Source of the DNA: Cellvibrionaceae bacterium
Lineage (GTDB): Bacteria; Pseudomonadota; Gammaproteobacteria; Pseudomonadales; Cellvibrionaceae
DNA length: 49,700 bases
Direction: 5' to 3'
Assembly (NCBI GenBank): GCA_021151825.1
Contig: JAGKWQ010000019.1
Span: forward strand, 1 to 49,700
Each line of letters opens with the position of its first letter. The first letter of the stretch is position 1. This document shows, piece by piece, positions 17,892 to 25,308 of this stretch. The notes beneath the pieces were generated by a model. The model was not told the DNA's origin, did not search any database, and worked only from the letters and a program-made list of their open reading frames with translations. Position numbers and translations under genes: made by a program.

Positions 17892-18626
17892 CTACAGTTG
17901 TTTGATTTCCCTTGCCCAATAAATTGTTGCCCCGGCTACAGCAATCGGTGTAACAAATATATTCAACACCGGCACCATACTTCCTAGCAAAATAATACCA
18001 CCATAGGAATAGCTGGTGAGTTGTTGCGAATTCAGGCGGCGACGTAATTCGCGAAAACTTACTTGATGATTATCGGCGGGGTAATCTGAATATTGGATCG
18101 CCATGCACCAGCAGCTCCAGAGCGCAGCGATTATTGCACCAAGCAGATTGGCACCGGGGATAAAAAACAGGGCGATAAAAATAATCAGCACCAGTAATCC
18201 CCGGCTGATAAAGTACCAGAGTTTTACGACTTCGCGCTGTAAGGTGCGCGGAATTAATTGACTCCAGGGTTCATCAGGTGGTGCAACACCGGTCAGTTGC
18301 GTTTCAATTTTTTCCGCCAGCAAACCAAAGAAAGGCGCTGCCAAAAAATTGGTAATGACATTAAAACTGTAGCCATACACAATCAAAAATATAAATGCGA
18401 CCAGCGGCCATAATATCCAGGTTAACCATTGCAGCCAGCCGGGGGTAAGTGCCTGTATTTCTGCAAATACATCACCAAAGGCATTTAATAATGCAGTGGT
18501 CACTAAAAAGAAAATCAGCACATTCACCAGTAATGGAATCAAAATAAATTTGCGCAAGCCCGGTTGCAGAATTAAACGCATACCTTCCAGAAAATAATCA
18601 ATGGCTTTGCCGGGTGAGCCTTGCAT
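17892..18626 (-). CDS. cysZ: Sulfate transporter CysZ homologue
   Basis: A 244-residue inner-membrane protein of the CysZ/EI24 (DUF540) family, which in E. coli feeds sulfate into cysteine biosynthesis. Four to five hydrophobic segments are visible (about 28-50, 68-95, 140-175, 210-235). The family stretch NVITNFLAAPFFGLLAEK and the characteristic QYSDYPADNHQVSF (about 175-190) are present. The start directly abuts the stop of the upstream rhombosortase-like gene (TAAATG), with GAGGAA as ribosome site, so the two are translated from one mRNA. No other cysteine-pathway gene is nearby. The assignment is by motif recognition. Confidence 0.88.
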   Translation of the reverse strand: MQGSPGKAIDYFLEGMRLILQPGLRKFILIPLLVNVLIFFLVTTALLNAFGDVFAEIQALTPGWLQWLTWILWPLVAFIFLIVYGYSFNVITNFLAAPFFGLLAEKIETQLTGVAPPDEPWSQLIPRTLQREVVKLWYFISRGLLVLIIFIALFFIPGANLLGAIIAALWSCWCMAIQYSDYPADNHQVSFRELRRRLNSQQLTSYSYGGIILLGSMVPVLNIFVTPIAVAGATIYWAREIKQL

Positions 18627-19220
18627 TTATGATTTCCTCTTTTTCAGTTGAATTAATCCATCGCCCAATGCAAATGCTGCACCTGCAATTGCACCATATA
18701 CGTGGGATTCTACTGCAACCGCGGCAGGAATTAGTTGTTGCAAATCGGTGGCTTCATAGCCGGGCAAGTTTTCTTGTAGTAGTTTGCCCATGATCAACAA
18801 TAATCCTGTAATTTTTATCCATAGTGGATAGGCGCGTGTTTGTATCAATCCTGCAACAATTAAACCGTGGATTGCACCGGATAAGCCGGCGTAAGGTTGA
18901 TATTCAGGGTTGAACCAATATATTCCCAAGCCAACTGCCAAACAACAAACCAATAATAGAGATACGTATTTTTGTAGTGACATTTCGCTGAGTAATGCCA
19001 GCGTACAAAGCACCAATGCGGCAGTATTCATTAGTGTGTGTGCCCAGCCAAAGTGAACAAAGTTAGCCGTGAAAATGCGCCAGTATTGACCTTGGCTTGT
19101 GTGTGTTGGATCAAGACTCAATGTGTTGAATAAATGGGATTCAAACATTGTCAGCACTAATATTACGGCACCTAATGCGAGGCTTGCCAGAAGGGGCGGA
19201 TTGGAAAGGGATCTTTTCAT
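18627..19220 (-). CDS. rrtA: Rhomboid-family protease, rhombosortase-like
   Basis: The 197-residue membrane protein has six hydrophobic segments and rhomboid catalytic motifs: Ser114 in GLSGAIHG and His173 in ESHVYGAIAG. It also has the early WRIFTANFVHFGWAHTLMN stretch of the family. Small size and the GLSGxxHG form match rhombosortases, which process proteins with a GlyGly-CTERM tail at the cell envelope in Gammaproteobacteria. No protein in this window has an obvious GlyGly-CTERM tail, so substrates would be encoded elsewhere. It lies 7 bases after the PhyH gene and abuts cysZ in an apparent three-gene operon. The rhomboid assignment is firm; the rhombosortase subtype is likely but not certain. 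Confidence 0.8.
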   Translation of the reverse strand: MKRSLSNPPLLASLALGAVILVLTMFESHLFNTLSLDPTHTSQGQYWRIFTANFVHFGWAHTLMNTAALVLCTLALLSEMSLQKYVSLLLVCCLAVGLGIYWFNPEYQPYAGLSGAIHGLIVAGLIQTRAYPLWIKITGLLLIMGKLLQENLPGYEATDLQQLIPAAVAVESHVYGAIAGAAFALGDGLIQLKKRKS

Positions 19221-19227
19221 ATGAGTT

Positions 19228-19884
19228 TTACAAGTATGCAGAAATTAATTTAGCGGGCACGAATTCCATATGGATAACCCGTCTCCTGTCTGGTGTGGTT
19301 GCCTTGTTTGATGCGTGTACCAATAAAGGTTTCATCACCAGTGCTGACCCTCTAGGTGCAAGACAATAAACGGGTGATGCCTTCTCGTTGAGTGCATGCA
19401 TTTGTTGCGTTGATAGTATTCCTTTGTTGTGACTTCCTGGTAAAACTTTCAAACAGCCATTGTCTTTGTGATTGTCATCAAGATGAAAACGCAGGGTTAT
19501 CATTTGATTAAGAATATTGATGGGCGGCTGCACATGATGAGCGCCGTCTTTAATGCTCCACGGCCCCCAGTCCTGATGTGCAAACTTGCGCGGCATACAA
19601 AGCGTTTTATCCTGGTGCCAGCTAACCAGCCAATTTTGTTCTGCAGTTTTATTGAAAAGAATGCAACGCATTAACCGCGGTTTATCTTGCATGTAGTGTT
19701 CAGCAAGATGTAATGCAAGGGAGGATTGTGCGAGTTGCTGCAGCGTGGATAGTTTGGTGTCAGCGTGGCGAATGCCTGCTGAACTGGACTCTTGGAACTG
19801 ATCAATTTCTCGATGAATATTATCTATATCGCTTGATGGGATAATATTTTCAACCAGCTCAAAACCGTGCGTTAAAAAATTCAT
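19228..19884 (-). CDS. Phytanoyl-CoA dioxygenase (PhyH) family oxygenase
   Basis: A 218-residue Fe(II)/2-oxoglutarate oxygenase-like protein. The iron-binding facial triad is visible as HxD in SWHQDKT (His90, Asp92) and distal His190 in LLVHASN. Arg201 (DRRRVIHMEF) sits where the 2-oxoglutarate ligand is expected. LPGSHNKG near 149 is typical of the PhyH family. The substrate is unknown. It is the first gene of the PhyH-rhombosortase-cysZ operon. Its start lies only about 10 bases beyond the terminator hairpin of the upstream PA4642-family gene, so a promoter within or before that gene, or read-through, must drive it. No strong ribosome site is visible. Confidence 0.85.
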   Translation of the reverse strand: MNFLTHGFELVENIIPSSDIDNIHREIDQFQESSSAGIRHADTKLSTLQQLAQSSLALHLAEHYMQDKPRLMRCILFNKTAEQNWLVSWHQDKTLCMPRKFAHQDWGPWSIKDGAHHVQPPINILNQMITLRFHLDDNHKDNGCLKVLPGSHNKGILSTQQMHALNEKASPVYCLAPRGSALVMKPLLVHASNKATTPDRRRVIHMEFVPAKLISAYL

Positions 19885-19894
19885 ACGTCGATAA

Positions 19895-19924
19895 AATTAA
19901 AGGCCGCATAAGCGGCCTTTAATT
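19895..19924 (-). terminator. Terminator of the PA4642-family gene
   Basis: A perfect 13-bp stem (19895-19907 with 19912-19924) with a 4-base ATAA loop. The arms overlap the stop codon of the minus-strand PA4642-family gene, and T-rich sequence follows on that strand. The PhyH gene begins about 10 bases further on. Confidence 0.8.
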
Positions 19925-20219
19925 ATTTTGCACCTGCTGCTTCCAACGCGTGGGCATATTCTTCACCGTTGCGATGGTTTTTTACTGATTGCAGGAAGGT
20001 TTTGCCATCTGGACCTACTGCATTGATATCTTTACCGGCTTCAACGAAAAACTTTACAAACGTGGCAAAGTTTCCGCCAAGCATGCCACGGTAAGCTTTT
20101 TCGAGCAGATGGTAGTCTGCATTAACACCAGTTGGGGCTGGGTAATCCAAAAAGGTTTTGATGCGCGCATCGTCGAAGGTTTCGCCGAGGACTTTTTCTT
20201 TGTCTTTGCGTAAGCTCAT
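19923..20219 (-). CDS. PA4642-family conserved protein
   Basis: A 98-residue soluble, charged protein. MSLRKDKEKVLGE at the start, the middle AYRGMLGGNFATFVKFFVEAG and the ending with DINAVGPDGKTFLQ match the small PA4642 family conserved in pseudomonads and relatives. Function is unknown. The FVKFFVEAGKDINAVGPDGKT segment looks like a single ankyrin-type helix-turn unit, but this is only a resemblance. AAGAGA precedes the ATG. It lies between the gat operon repeat and the PhyH operon and has its own terminator. Confidence 0.8.
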   Translation of the reverse strand: MSLRKDKEKVLGETFDDARIKTFLDYPAPTGVNADYHLLEKAYRGMLGGNFATFVKFFVEAGKDINAVGPDGKTFLQSVKNHRNGEEYAHALEAAGAK

Positions 20220-20260
20220 TTTGAAAATCTCTTAAGCTGTTTTATTACTCGTAAAAACAA

Positions 20261-20375
20261 ACCCCACTCTAATCCTCCCCCTTGCAGGGGGAGGGGACAG
20301 ATCTCACTTCGCATCAAAAATTTAGCAGGGAGTAAGATCCCTCCCCCTTGTAAAGGGGGAGGTTAGGAGGGGGGT
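20261..20375. repeat. REPIN-like element: two inverted palindromic units
   Basis: This is about 115 bp flanked by imperfect terminal inverted repeats of about 36 bp. Each arm is itself a hairpin (CCTCCCCCTTG...GGGGGAGG on the left, CCTCCCCCTTGTAAAGGGGG on the right), with about 43 bp between them. The structure, two inverted REP units around a short spacer, matches REPIN/MITE-type dispersed repeats. It ends 4 bases from the gatB stop, so it may also serve as 3' end structure of the gat mRNA. A related but rearranged element lies at 23386-23469. Confidence 0.75.
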
Positions 20376-20379
20376 CGCT

Positions 20380-21825
20380 TTACCCATTCAATTTCTTAAT
20401 CAATAACTCATTCAACGCCTGCGGATTCGCTTGCCCTTTAGATGCTTTCATCGCTTGGCCAACAAAGAATCCAAGCATTTTTGCACGCTTGTCTTCCGCA
20501 GCAGCGCGATAACCTTCCACTTGCGCAGCGTTAGCAGCGATGATGTCATCAATAATTTTTTCCAGTGCGCCAGTATCGGAAACTTGTTTGAGTCCTTTGG
20601 TTTCGATAATGGTGTCTGCATCGCCTTCGCCATTGGCAATGGCTTCAAATACTTGCTTGGCAATTTTGCTGGAGAGCGTGCCATCTTTAATGCGCACTAC
20701 CAAACCGGCGAGTAACTCAGGCGTTACCGGTGAGTGATCAATACGTTGCTCGGTGCGATTCAGATAAGCGCCCAGATCAGCCATAATCCAGTTGGCAGTG
20801 AGTTTTGGTTCACCGGAAATTTTGGTGGATGCTTCAAAAAATATCGCGCTGAATTTATCCATGGTGATCTGACCAGCGTCATAGCTGCTCAAGCCATATT
20901 GCTCCACAAAACGCGCGCGTTTTGCTTCGGGTAATTCCGGCATTTGCTTGCGTACTGATTCGATATATTCATCATCCAGAATGACTGGCAACAAATCAGG
21001 GCAGGGGAAGTAGCGATAATCGTTACTGTCTTCTTTGCTGCGCATGGAGCGGGCTTTTTTGGTATCGCCGTTGTACAGACGAGTTTCCTGCGTAATTTTT
21101 CCACCGTCTTCCAAGACATCAATCTGACGTTCTACTTCTAACGCAATTGCTTCTTCCATAAACTTAAAGGAGTTGAGGTTTTTGGTTTCAGTGCGCGTGC
21201 CGAGTTTTTCAGAGCCTTTCGGGCGAATGGAAATGTTTACGTCAAAACGCATGGAGCCTTGCGACATTTCGCCATCGCAAATTTCCAGTGAGGTTACGAT
21301 TGAGTGCAATTTTTTCGCGAAGGCAACTGCTTCTTCCGCGCTGCGCATATCCGGTTCGGTAACAACTTCGATTAGCGGAGTACCTGCACGGTTTAAATCG
21401 ATACCGCTCATACCGGCAAAATCTTCGTGCAAGGATTTGCCAGCGTCTTCTTCCAGATGCGCGTGGTGAATGCGAACGCGTTTGGTACGGCCGCCTTCCA
21501 ATTCCAAATCTACAAAACCTGCACCGACAATTGGTTCGGCAAGTTGTGTAGTTTGATAGCCTTTCGGCAAATCAGGATAAAAATAATTTTTACGCTCAAA
21601 CACTGAGCGCTTGCCGATTTCTGCATTCACAGCCAAACCAAACATGGTGGCAAAACGAAATGCTTCTTCATTGGCAACCGGCAATGTTCCTGGCAATGCC
21701 AAATCCACCGCTGAGGCTTGCGTGTTTGGCTCTGCGCCGAATGCAGTGCTGGAGCCGGAGAAAATTTTGGTTTTGGTGGCAAGTTGTACGTGAACTTCCA
21801 ACCCGATTACTGTTTCCCATTGCAT
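20380..21825 (-). CDS. gatB: Asp-tRNA(Asn)/Glu-tRNA(Gln) amidotransferase subunit B
   Basis: The 481-residue GatB subunit begins MQWETVIGLEVHVQL and continues with TKTKIFSGSS, VDLALPGTLPVAN and YFYPDLPKGYQ, all hallmark stretches. The C-terminal tail domain (about 330-481) is the YqeY-like tRNA-binding region. With GatA and GatC it phosphorylates and amidates misacylated Glu-tRNA(Gln) or Asp-tRNA(Asn), using ammonia from GatA. The length is normal. It is the last gene of the gatC-gatA-gatB run, 12 bases after gatA, and is followed by a REPIN-like repeat. Confidence 0.97.
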   Translation of the reverse strand: MQWETVIGLEVHVQLATKTKIFSGSSTAFGAEPNTQASAVDLALPGTLPVANEEAFRFATMFGLAVNAEIGKRSVFERKNYFYPDLPKGYQTTQLAEPIVGAGFVDLELEGGRTKRVRIHHAHLEEDAGKSLHEDFAGMSGIDLNRAGTPLIEVVTEPDMRSAEEAVAFAKKLHSIVTSLEICDGEMSQGSMRFDVNISIRPKGSEKLGTRTETKNLNSFKFMEEAIALEVERQIDVLEDGGKITQETRLYNGDTKKARSMRSKEDSNDYRYFPCPDLLPVILDDEYIESVRKQMPELPEAKRARFVEQYGLSSYDAGQITMDKFSAIFFEASTKISGEPKLTANWIMADLGAYLNRTEQRIDHSPVTPELLAGLVVRIKDGTLSSKIAKQVFEAIANGEGDADTIIETKGLKQVSDTGALEKIIDDIIAANAAQVEGYRAAAEDKRAKMLGFFVGQAMKASKGQANPQALNELLIKKLNG

Positions 21826-21837
21826 GGAAAGGGCTCC

Positions 21838-23292
21838 TTACTCAATGCCAGCGGCAGTTTGTTGGTGGAAGTTAGTGGCTTGCTGGAATTGATGCGCTGC
21901 ATTTAATAATTGCGATTCTGCAAAGAAATTACCAATCAATTGCAAACCAACAGGTTTGTTATCCACCAGTCCGCACGGAATGGATAAGCCGGGCAAGCCC
22001 GCCAGGTTGGTGGCGATGGTATAAATATCTTCCAGGTACATTGCTACCGGGTCTTTGGTTTTTGAACCAAATTGGAACGCGGGTGATGGCGATGTCGGGC
22101 CAAGGATTACATCGACACTCTGGAATACATCGACGAAATCCTGTTTGATCAAGCGGCGAATTTTTTGCGCTTTGCTGTAATAGGCATCGTAATAACCCGC
22201 AGATAACGCGTAAGTGCCGACGAGAATACGACGCTTCACTTCTGCACCAAAACCTTCACTGCGTGACCGCATATAAAGATCATTTAAATCTTTTGGGTTT
22301 TCACAGCGATGGCCGTAACGCACGCCGTCAAAACGCGACAGGTTTGCAGAGCACTCTGCCGGTGCGATGACGTAATACGCAGGTACTGCAAGATGCGTGT
22401 GCGGCAAGCTGACGCTGTGAATCGTTGCGCCCAAACTTTCGTAAACTTTAATGGCAGATTCAACATGCGCCGCCGTTTGCGGGTTCAAACCTTCACCGAA
22501 ATATTCTTTCGGTACACCGATGCGTAAGCCGTTTAATGGTTTATTTAAATCAGCAGTGTAGTCGGGAACATCGCGCTCAACACAGGTGGAATCTTTGGTG
22601 TCGTAGCTCGCCATATCGTTTAGCAAAATCGCTGCGTCTTCTGCAGTACGCGATAAAATTCCCGCTTGGTCCAGGCTCGACGCAAACGCGATCATGCCCC
22701 AGCGCGATACGCGACCGTAAGTGGGTTTAATACCGGTTAATCCGCACAATGCTGCAGGTTGACGAATTGAGCCGCCGGTATCCGATGCAGTTGCCGCCGG
22801 TGCTAAATGCGCAGCAACGGCAGCAGCAGAACCGCCGGAAGATCCGCCGGGAACACAATCAATTGCCCATGGGTTTTTTACCGGACCGTAATAGCTTGTC
22901 TCATTGGATGAACCCATTGCGAATTCATCCATATTGGTTTTACCCAACATGACTACGCCGGAATTTAAATAATTGTCGACGATAGTTGCGTTATACGGAG
23001 CGATAAAATTGTCGAGCATTTTTGAACCACAACTGGTGCGCACACCGGTGGTACAAAAAATATCTTTGTGCGCGATAGGTACGCCGCACAGTGCAGGTTG
23101 ATTTCCATCTGCGAGGCGTCTGTCCGCCGCTTTTGCCTGGGCTAATGCCAGCTCGGGTGTGACAGTAATATAACTGTTGTAAGTTTTATCCAGACGCGCA
23201 ATACGCTCCAGATAATGTTGCGTTACTTCGGTACTGGAAAAGTCTTTGTTACGCAGACCTTTTACCAACTCGGCAATGGTGAATTGATGCAT
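21838..23292 (-). CDS. gatA: Glu/Asp-tRNA amidotransferase subunit A
   Basis: The 484-residue amidase subunit releases ammonia from glutamine. The amidase signature is complete: catalytic Lys in VPIAHKDIFC (about 76), the Gly/Ser-rich GGSSGGSAAAV (about 150-160) and the second Ser in SDTGGSIRQPAAL (about 175). Length is normal. ATG 23292 has AGGA at a good distance. It is separated from gatC by about 185 bases holding a palindromic repeat element, which is unusual for an operon that is normally compact. gatB follows after 12 bases. Confidence 0.97.
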   Translation of the reverse strand: MHQFTIAELVKGLRNKDFSSTEVTQHYLERIARLDKTYNSYITVTPELALAQAKAADRRLADGNQPALCGVPIAHKDIFCTTGVRTSCGSKMLDNFIAPYNATIVDNYLNSGVVMLGKTNMDEFAMGSSNETSYYGPVKNPWAIDCVPGGSSGGSAAAVAAHLAPAATASDTGGSIRQPAALCGLTGIKPTYGRVSRWGMIAFASSLDQAGILSRTAEDAAILLNDMASYDTKDSTCVERDVPDYTADLNKPLNGLRIGVPKEYFGEGLNPQTAAHVESAIKVYESLGATIHSVSLPHTHLAVPAYYVIAPAECSANLSRFDGVRYGHRCENPKDLNDLYMRSRSEGFGAEVKRRILVGTYALSAGYYDAYYSKAQKIRRLIKQDFVDVFQSVDVILGPTSPSPAFQFGSKTKDPVAMYLEDIYTIATNLAGLPGLSIPCGLVDNKPVGLQLIGNFFAESQLLNAAHQFQQATNFHQQTAAGIE

Positions 23293-23385
23293 TGCAATGT
23301 CCTGAAATTTTTTCGTAATTCGGAAATTTTTTTGACGAAGATAATTATTAATTCAGGGTTCAAACCTTGAAGACTTCGTCCTATT

Positions 23386-23469
23386 TAGTCCCCCCCTTTG
23401 AAACGCGGCGCGTAGCCAAGGGGGGCGGGGGATTAATTCCTCCCAGCCTCCCTTTAAAAAGGGAGGAGC
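23386..23469. repeat. REP-like palindromic pair between gatC and gatA
   Basis: Two hairpin units lie head to head. Unit one (23386-23434) has CCCCCCCTTTG pairing with CAAGGGGGGCGGGG across a GC-rich loop containing GCGGCGCG. Unit two (23435-23469) has CCTCCCTTT pairing with AAAGGGAGG. Both resemble the arms of the element at 20261-20375 in composition and layout but in the opposite relative orientation. It sits inside the gat operon 8 bases from the gatC stop. Confidence 0.7.
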
Positions 23470-23477
23470 AATAATGC

Positions 23478-23765
23478 TTATTCAATAACCTGCGGAACCA
23501 GATACAAACCATCTTGCACGGCAGGCGCGATGGACTGGAACATTTCGCGCTGATTCGCTTCAGTCACTACATCAGCGCGCAAGCGTTGTACCGCATCCAA
23601 CGGGTGCGCCATGGGCAATACACCATCGGTATTTACAGCTTGCAATTGATCAACCAGAGACAGTACATCGGAAATACTTTTCGCCGCCTCATCGGCAGCC
23701 TCATCGGAAATCTGGATACGCGCCAGCTTGGACAGCTTGGCGATATCGGAACGGTCAACAGCCAT
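23478..23765 (-). CDS. gatC: Glu/Asp-tRNA amidotransferase subunit C
   Basis: The 95-residue GatC subunit stabilises GatA and bridges it to GatB. The start MAVDRSDIAKLSKLARI and the later DVLSLVDQLQAVNTDGVLPM are typical. ATG 23765 is preferred over a start 30 bases upstream because GGAG lies just before it and the family begins here. It is the promoter-proximal gene of the gat operon and diverges from mreB, as in pseudomonads. Confidence 0.93.
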   Translation of the reverse strand: MAVDRSDIAKLSKLARIQISDEAADEAAKSISDVLSLVDQLQAVNTDGVLPMAHPLDAVQRLRADVVTEANQREMFQSIAPAVQDGLYLVPQVIE

Positions 23766-24032
23766 GGGAAGCTCCAGCAGATAAAATCGAAACATGCGGT
23801 GAACATGCGGCCAACCCGCGATATACCGCTAAAAACGGGCGCCAAAGGTATCACATTTGCGCCTTGCCCAGAAACCCTGTGGTTGATAGAGTGCAGCCAG
23901 TTTTTAAGGTGGTGGGCAGTCGTTTTTGATTTTGGTGCGTTTGCGCAAAAATTAAACGCAATTCGTGCAAATTATCCGATATCCGGTGAACTTTCAGCGC
24001 AAATTGGGTCGGATAAAAAACCAAAATTCACT

Positions 24033-24038
24033 TATACT
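24033..24038 (+). promoter_or_regulatory. Candidate -10 box of the mreB operon
   Basis: TATACT at 24033-24038 in the 443-base gatC-mreB divergent region is the best -10-like hexamer on the plus strand. No good -35 accompanies it at 16-18 bases. It would give an mreB leader of about 165 nt. Nothing else in 23766-24208 is recognised. Confidence 0.35.
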
Positions 24039-24208
24039 GCGCGCTTGCCAAAAAAGTGCAAGGAAAGTCCTTTGGTTGCGTATCAGGTTGAACAGATTCG
24101 CATACGCAAGGTTAATACTTAGGGAGAGTGGGTCCAACCAGTGTGCCCCGAGTTCAGGCTGGAACAGAATTTTATTTTTTAACTCATTTCTTAAGGCCCC
24201 ATCCCATT

Positions 24209-25243
24209 ATGATGAAACTTCTGCGTGGAGCTTTCTCCAACGACCTTTCTATTGACCTCGGCACCGCTAACACCCTGATTTATGTGCGTGGCCGCGGCAT
24301 CGTTTTGAACGAACCTTCTGTAGTAGCAATTCGCCATCACAATGGCACCAAGATTGTGGAAGCTGTAGGTGTTGAAGCCAAGCGTATGTTGGGTCGTACC
24401 CCGGGCAACATCACGGCGATTCGCCCGCTGAAAGACGGTGTTATCGCCGACTTCCAGGTCACCGAAAAAATGCTGCAACACTTTATCCGTAAAGTGCATG
24501 AAAACTCCTGGTTTAACCCATCTCCTCGCGTTCTGATCAGCGTTCCCTGTTTGTCCACCGAAGTAGAAAAACGTGCGATCCGTGAATCCGCCCTGGGTGC
24601 CGGTGCGCGTGAAGTACGTTTGATTGAAGAGCCTATGGCCGCTGCCATTGGTGCCGGTTTGAAAGTGGCTGAAGCCAGTGGTTCGATGGTCGTGGATATT
24701 GGTGGCGGTACCACCGAAATCGCGGTTATTTCCCTGAACGGTGTGGTGTATTCCGATTCTGTGCGTATCGGCGGCGACCGTTTTGACGAAGCCATCGTTA
24801 ACTATGTGCGTCGCAATTACGGCAGCGTCATTGGTGATGCGACTGCTGAACGTATCAAACAAGAAATTGGCTGCGCATTTGCAGGTAGTGAGATCCGTGA
24901 AATTGATGTGCGCGGCCGCAACCTGGCAGAAGGTGTGCCGCGTAGCTTTACCTTGAGCAGCGATGAAGTATTGGAAGCGCTGCAAGATCCACTTGCCGGT
25001 ATCGTGCAGGCAGTGAAGAGCGCATTGGAACAATCGCCACCGGAACTGGCTTCCGACATCGCTGAAAGTGGCGTTGTGCTGACTGGCGGCGGCGCGTTGC
25101 TGCGTGATATCGACCGTCTATTATCTAATGAAACCGGCTTGCCGTTTATTGTGGCGGAAGACCCGCTGACCTGCGTTGCACGCGGTGGTGGTATTGCGTT
25201 GGAGATGAACGACAAGCGCAATATCGATTTGCTGTCGTCCTGA
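24209..25243 (+). CDS. mreB: Rod shape-determining protein MreB
   Basis: The 344-residue bacterial actin homologue directs lateral wall synthesis and rod shape. It has the actin-fold nucleotide motifs: IDLGTANTLIYV (phosphate 1), EEPMAAAIGAGL (connect 1), VDIGGGTTEIAV (phosphate 2) and VLTGGGALLRDID (adenosine). The start at tandem ATGs 24209/24212 gives the canonical length; an in-frame GTG at 24128 would add 27 non-conserved residues. AAGG lies about 14 bases upstream. It heads the mreB-mreC-mreD-maf-rng-yhdP cluster. A GC-rich hairpin follows the stop before mreC. Confidence 0.97.
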   Translation: MMKLLRGAFSNDLSIDLGTANTLIYVRGRGIVLNEPSVVAIRHHNGTKIVEAVGVEAKRMLGRTPGNITAIRPLKDGVIADFQVTEKMLQHFIRKVHENSWFNPSPRVLISVPCLSTEVEKRAIRESALGAGAREVRLIEEPMAAAIGAGLKVAEASGSMVVDIGGGTTEIAVISLNGVVYSDSVRIGGDRFDEAIVNYVRRNYGSVIGDATAERIKQEIGCAFAGSEIREIDVRGRNLAEGVPRSFTLSSDEVLEALQDPLAGIVQAVKSALEQSPPELASDIAESGVVLTGGGALLRDIDRLLSNETGLPFIVAEDPLTCVARGGGIALEMNDKRNIDLLSS

Positions 25244-25250
25244 TGTTGGC

Positions 25251-25271
25251 GGGGCGATGTGGAATCGCCCC
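25251..25271 (+). other. Intercistronic hairpin between mreB and mreC
   Basis: GGGGCGAT (25251-25258) pairs perfectly with ATCGCCCC (25264-25271) around GTGGA. No T run follows, so it looks like an mRNA-stabilising or processing structure protecting the mreB 3' end rather than a terminator. Confidence 0.6.
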
Positions 25272-25308
25272 CACGCTCGCAAGAGTTCAATAGACAGGAG
25301 ATACGGCC

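Noticed and set aside
20261..23469. The gat operon considered as a composite transposon bounded by the two repeat elements
   Set aside because: The elements differ in architecture and sequence, one lies inside the operon, there is no transposase, and the gatCAB-mreB arrangement is ancestral in related bacteria.
23514..24122. A 202-codon open frame on the plus strand across gatC and the gatC-mreB spacer
   Set aside because: It overlaps gatC in antisense and the divergent promoter region, with no ribosome site and no recognisable domain.
24191..25033. A 280-codon open frame antisense to mreB
   Set aside because: It lies wholly within mreB on the opposite strand, its product is a His/Thr-rich low-complexity translation typical of shadow frames, and it has no family motifs.
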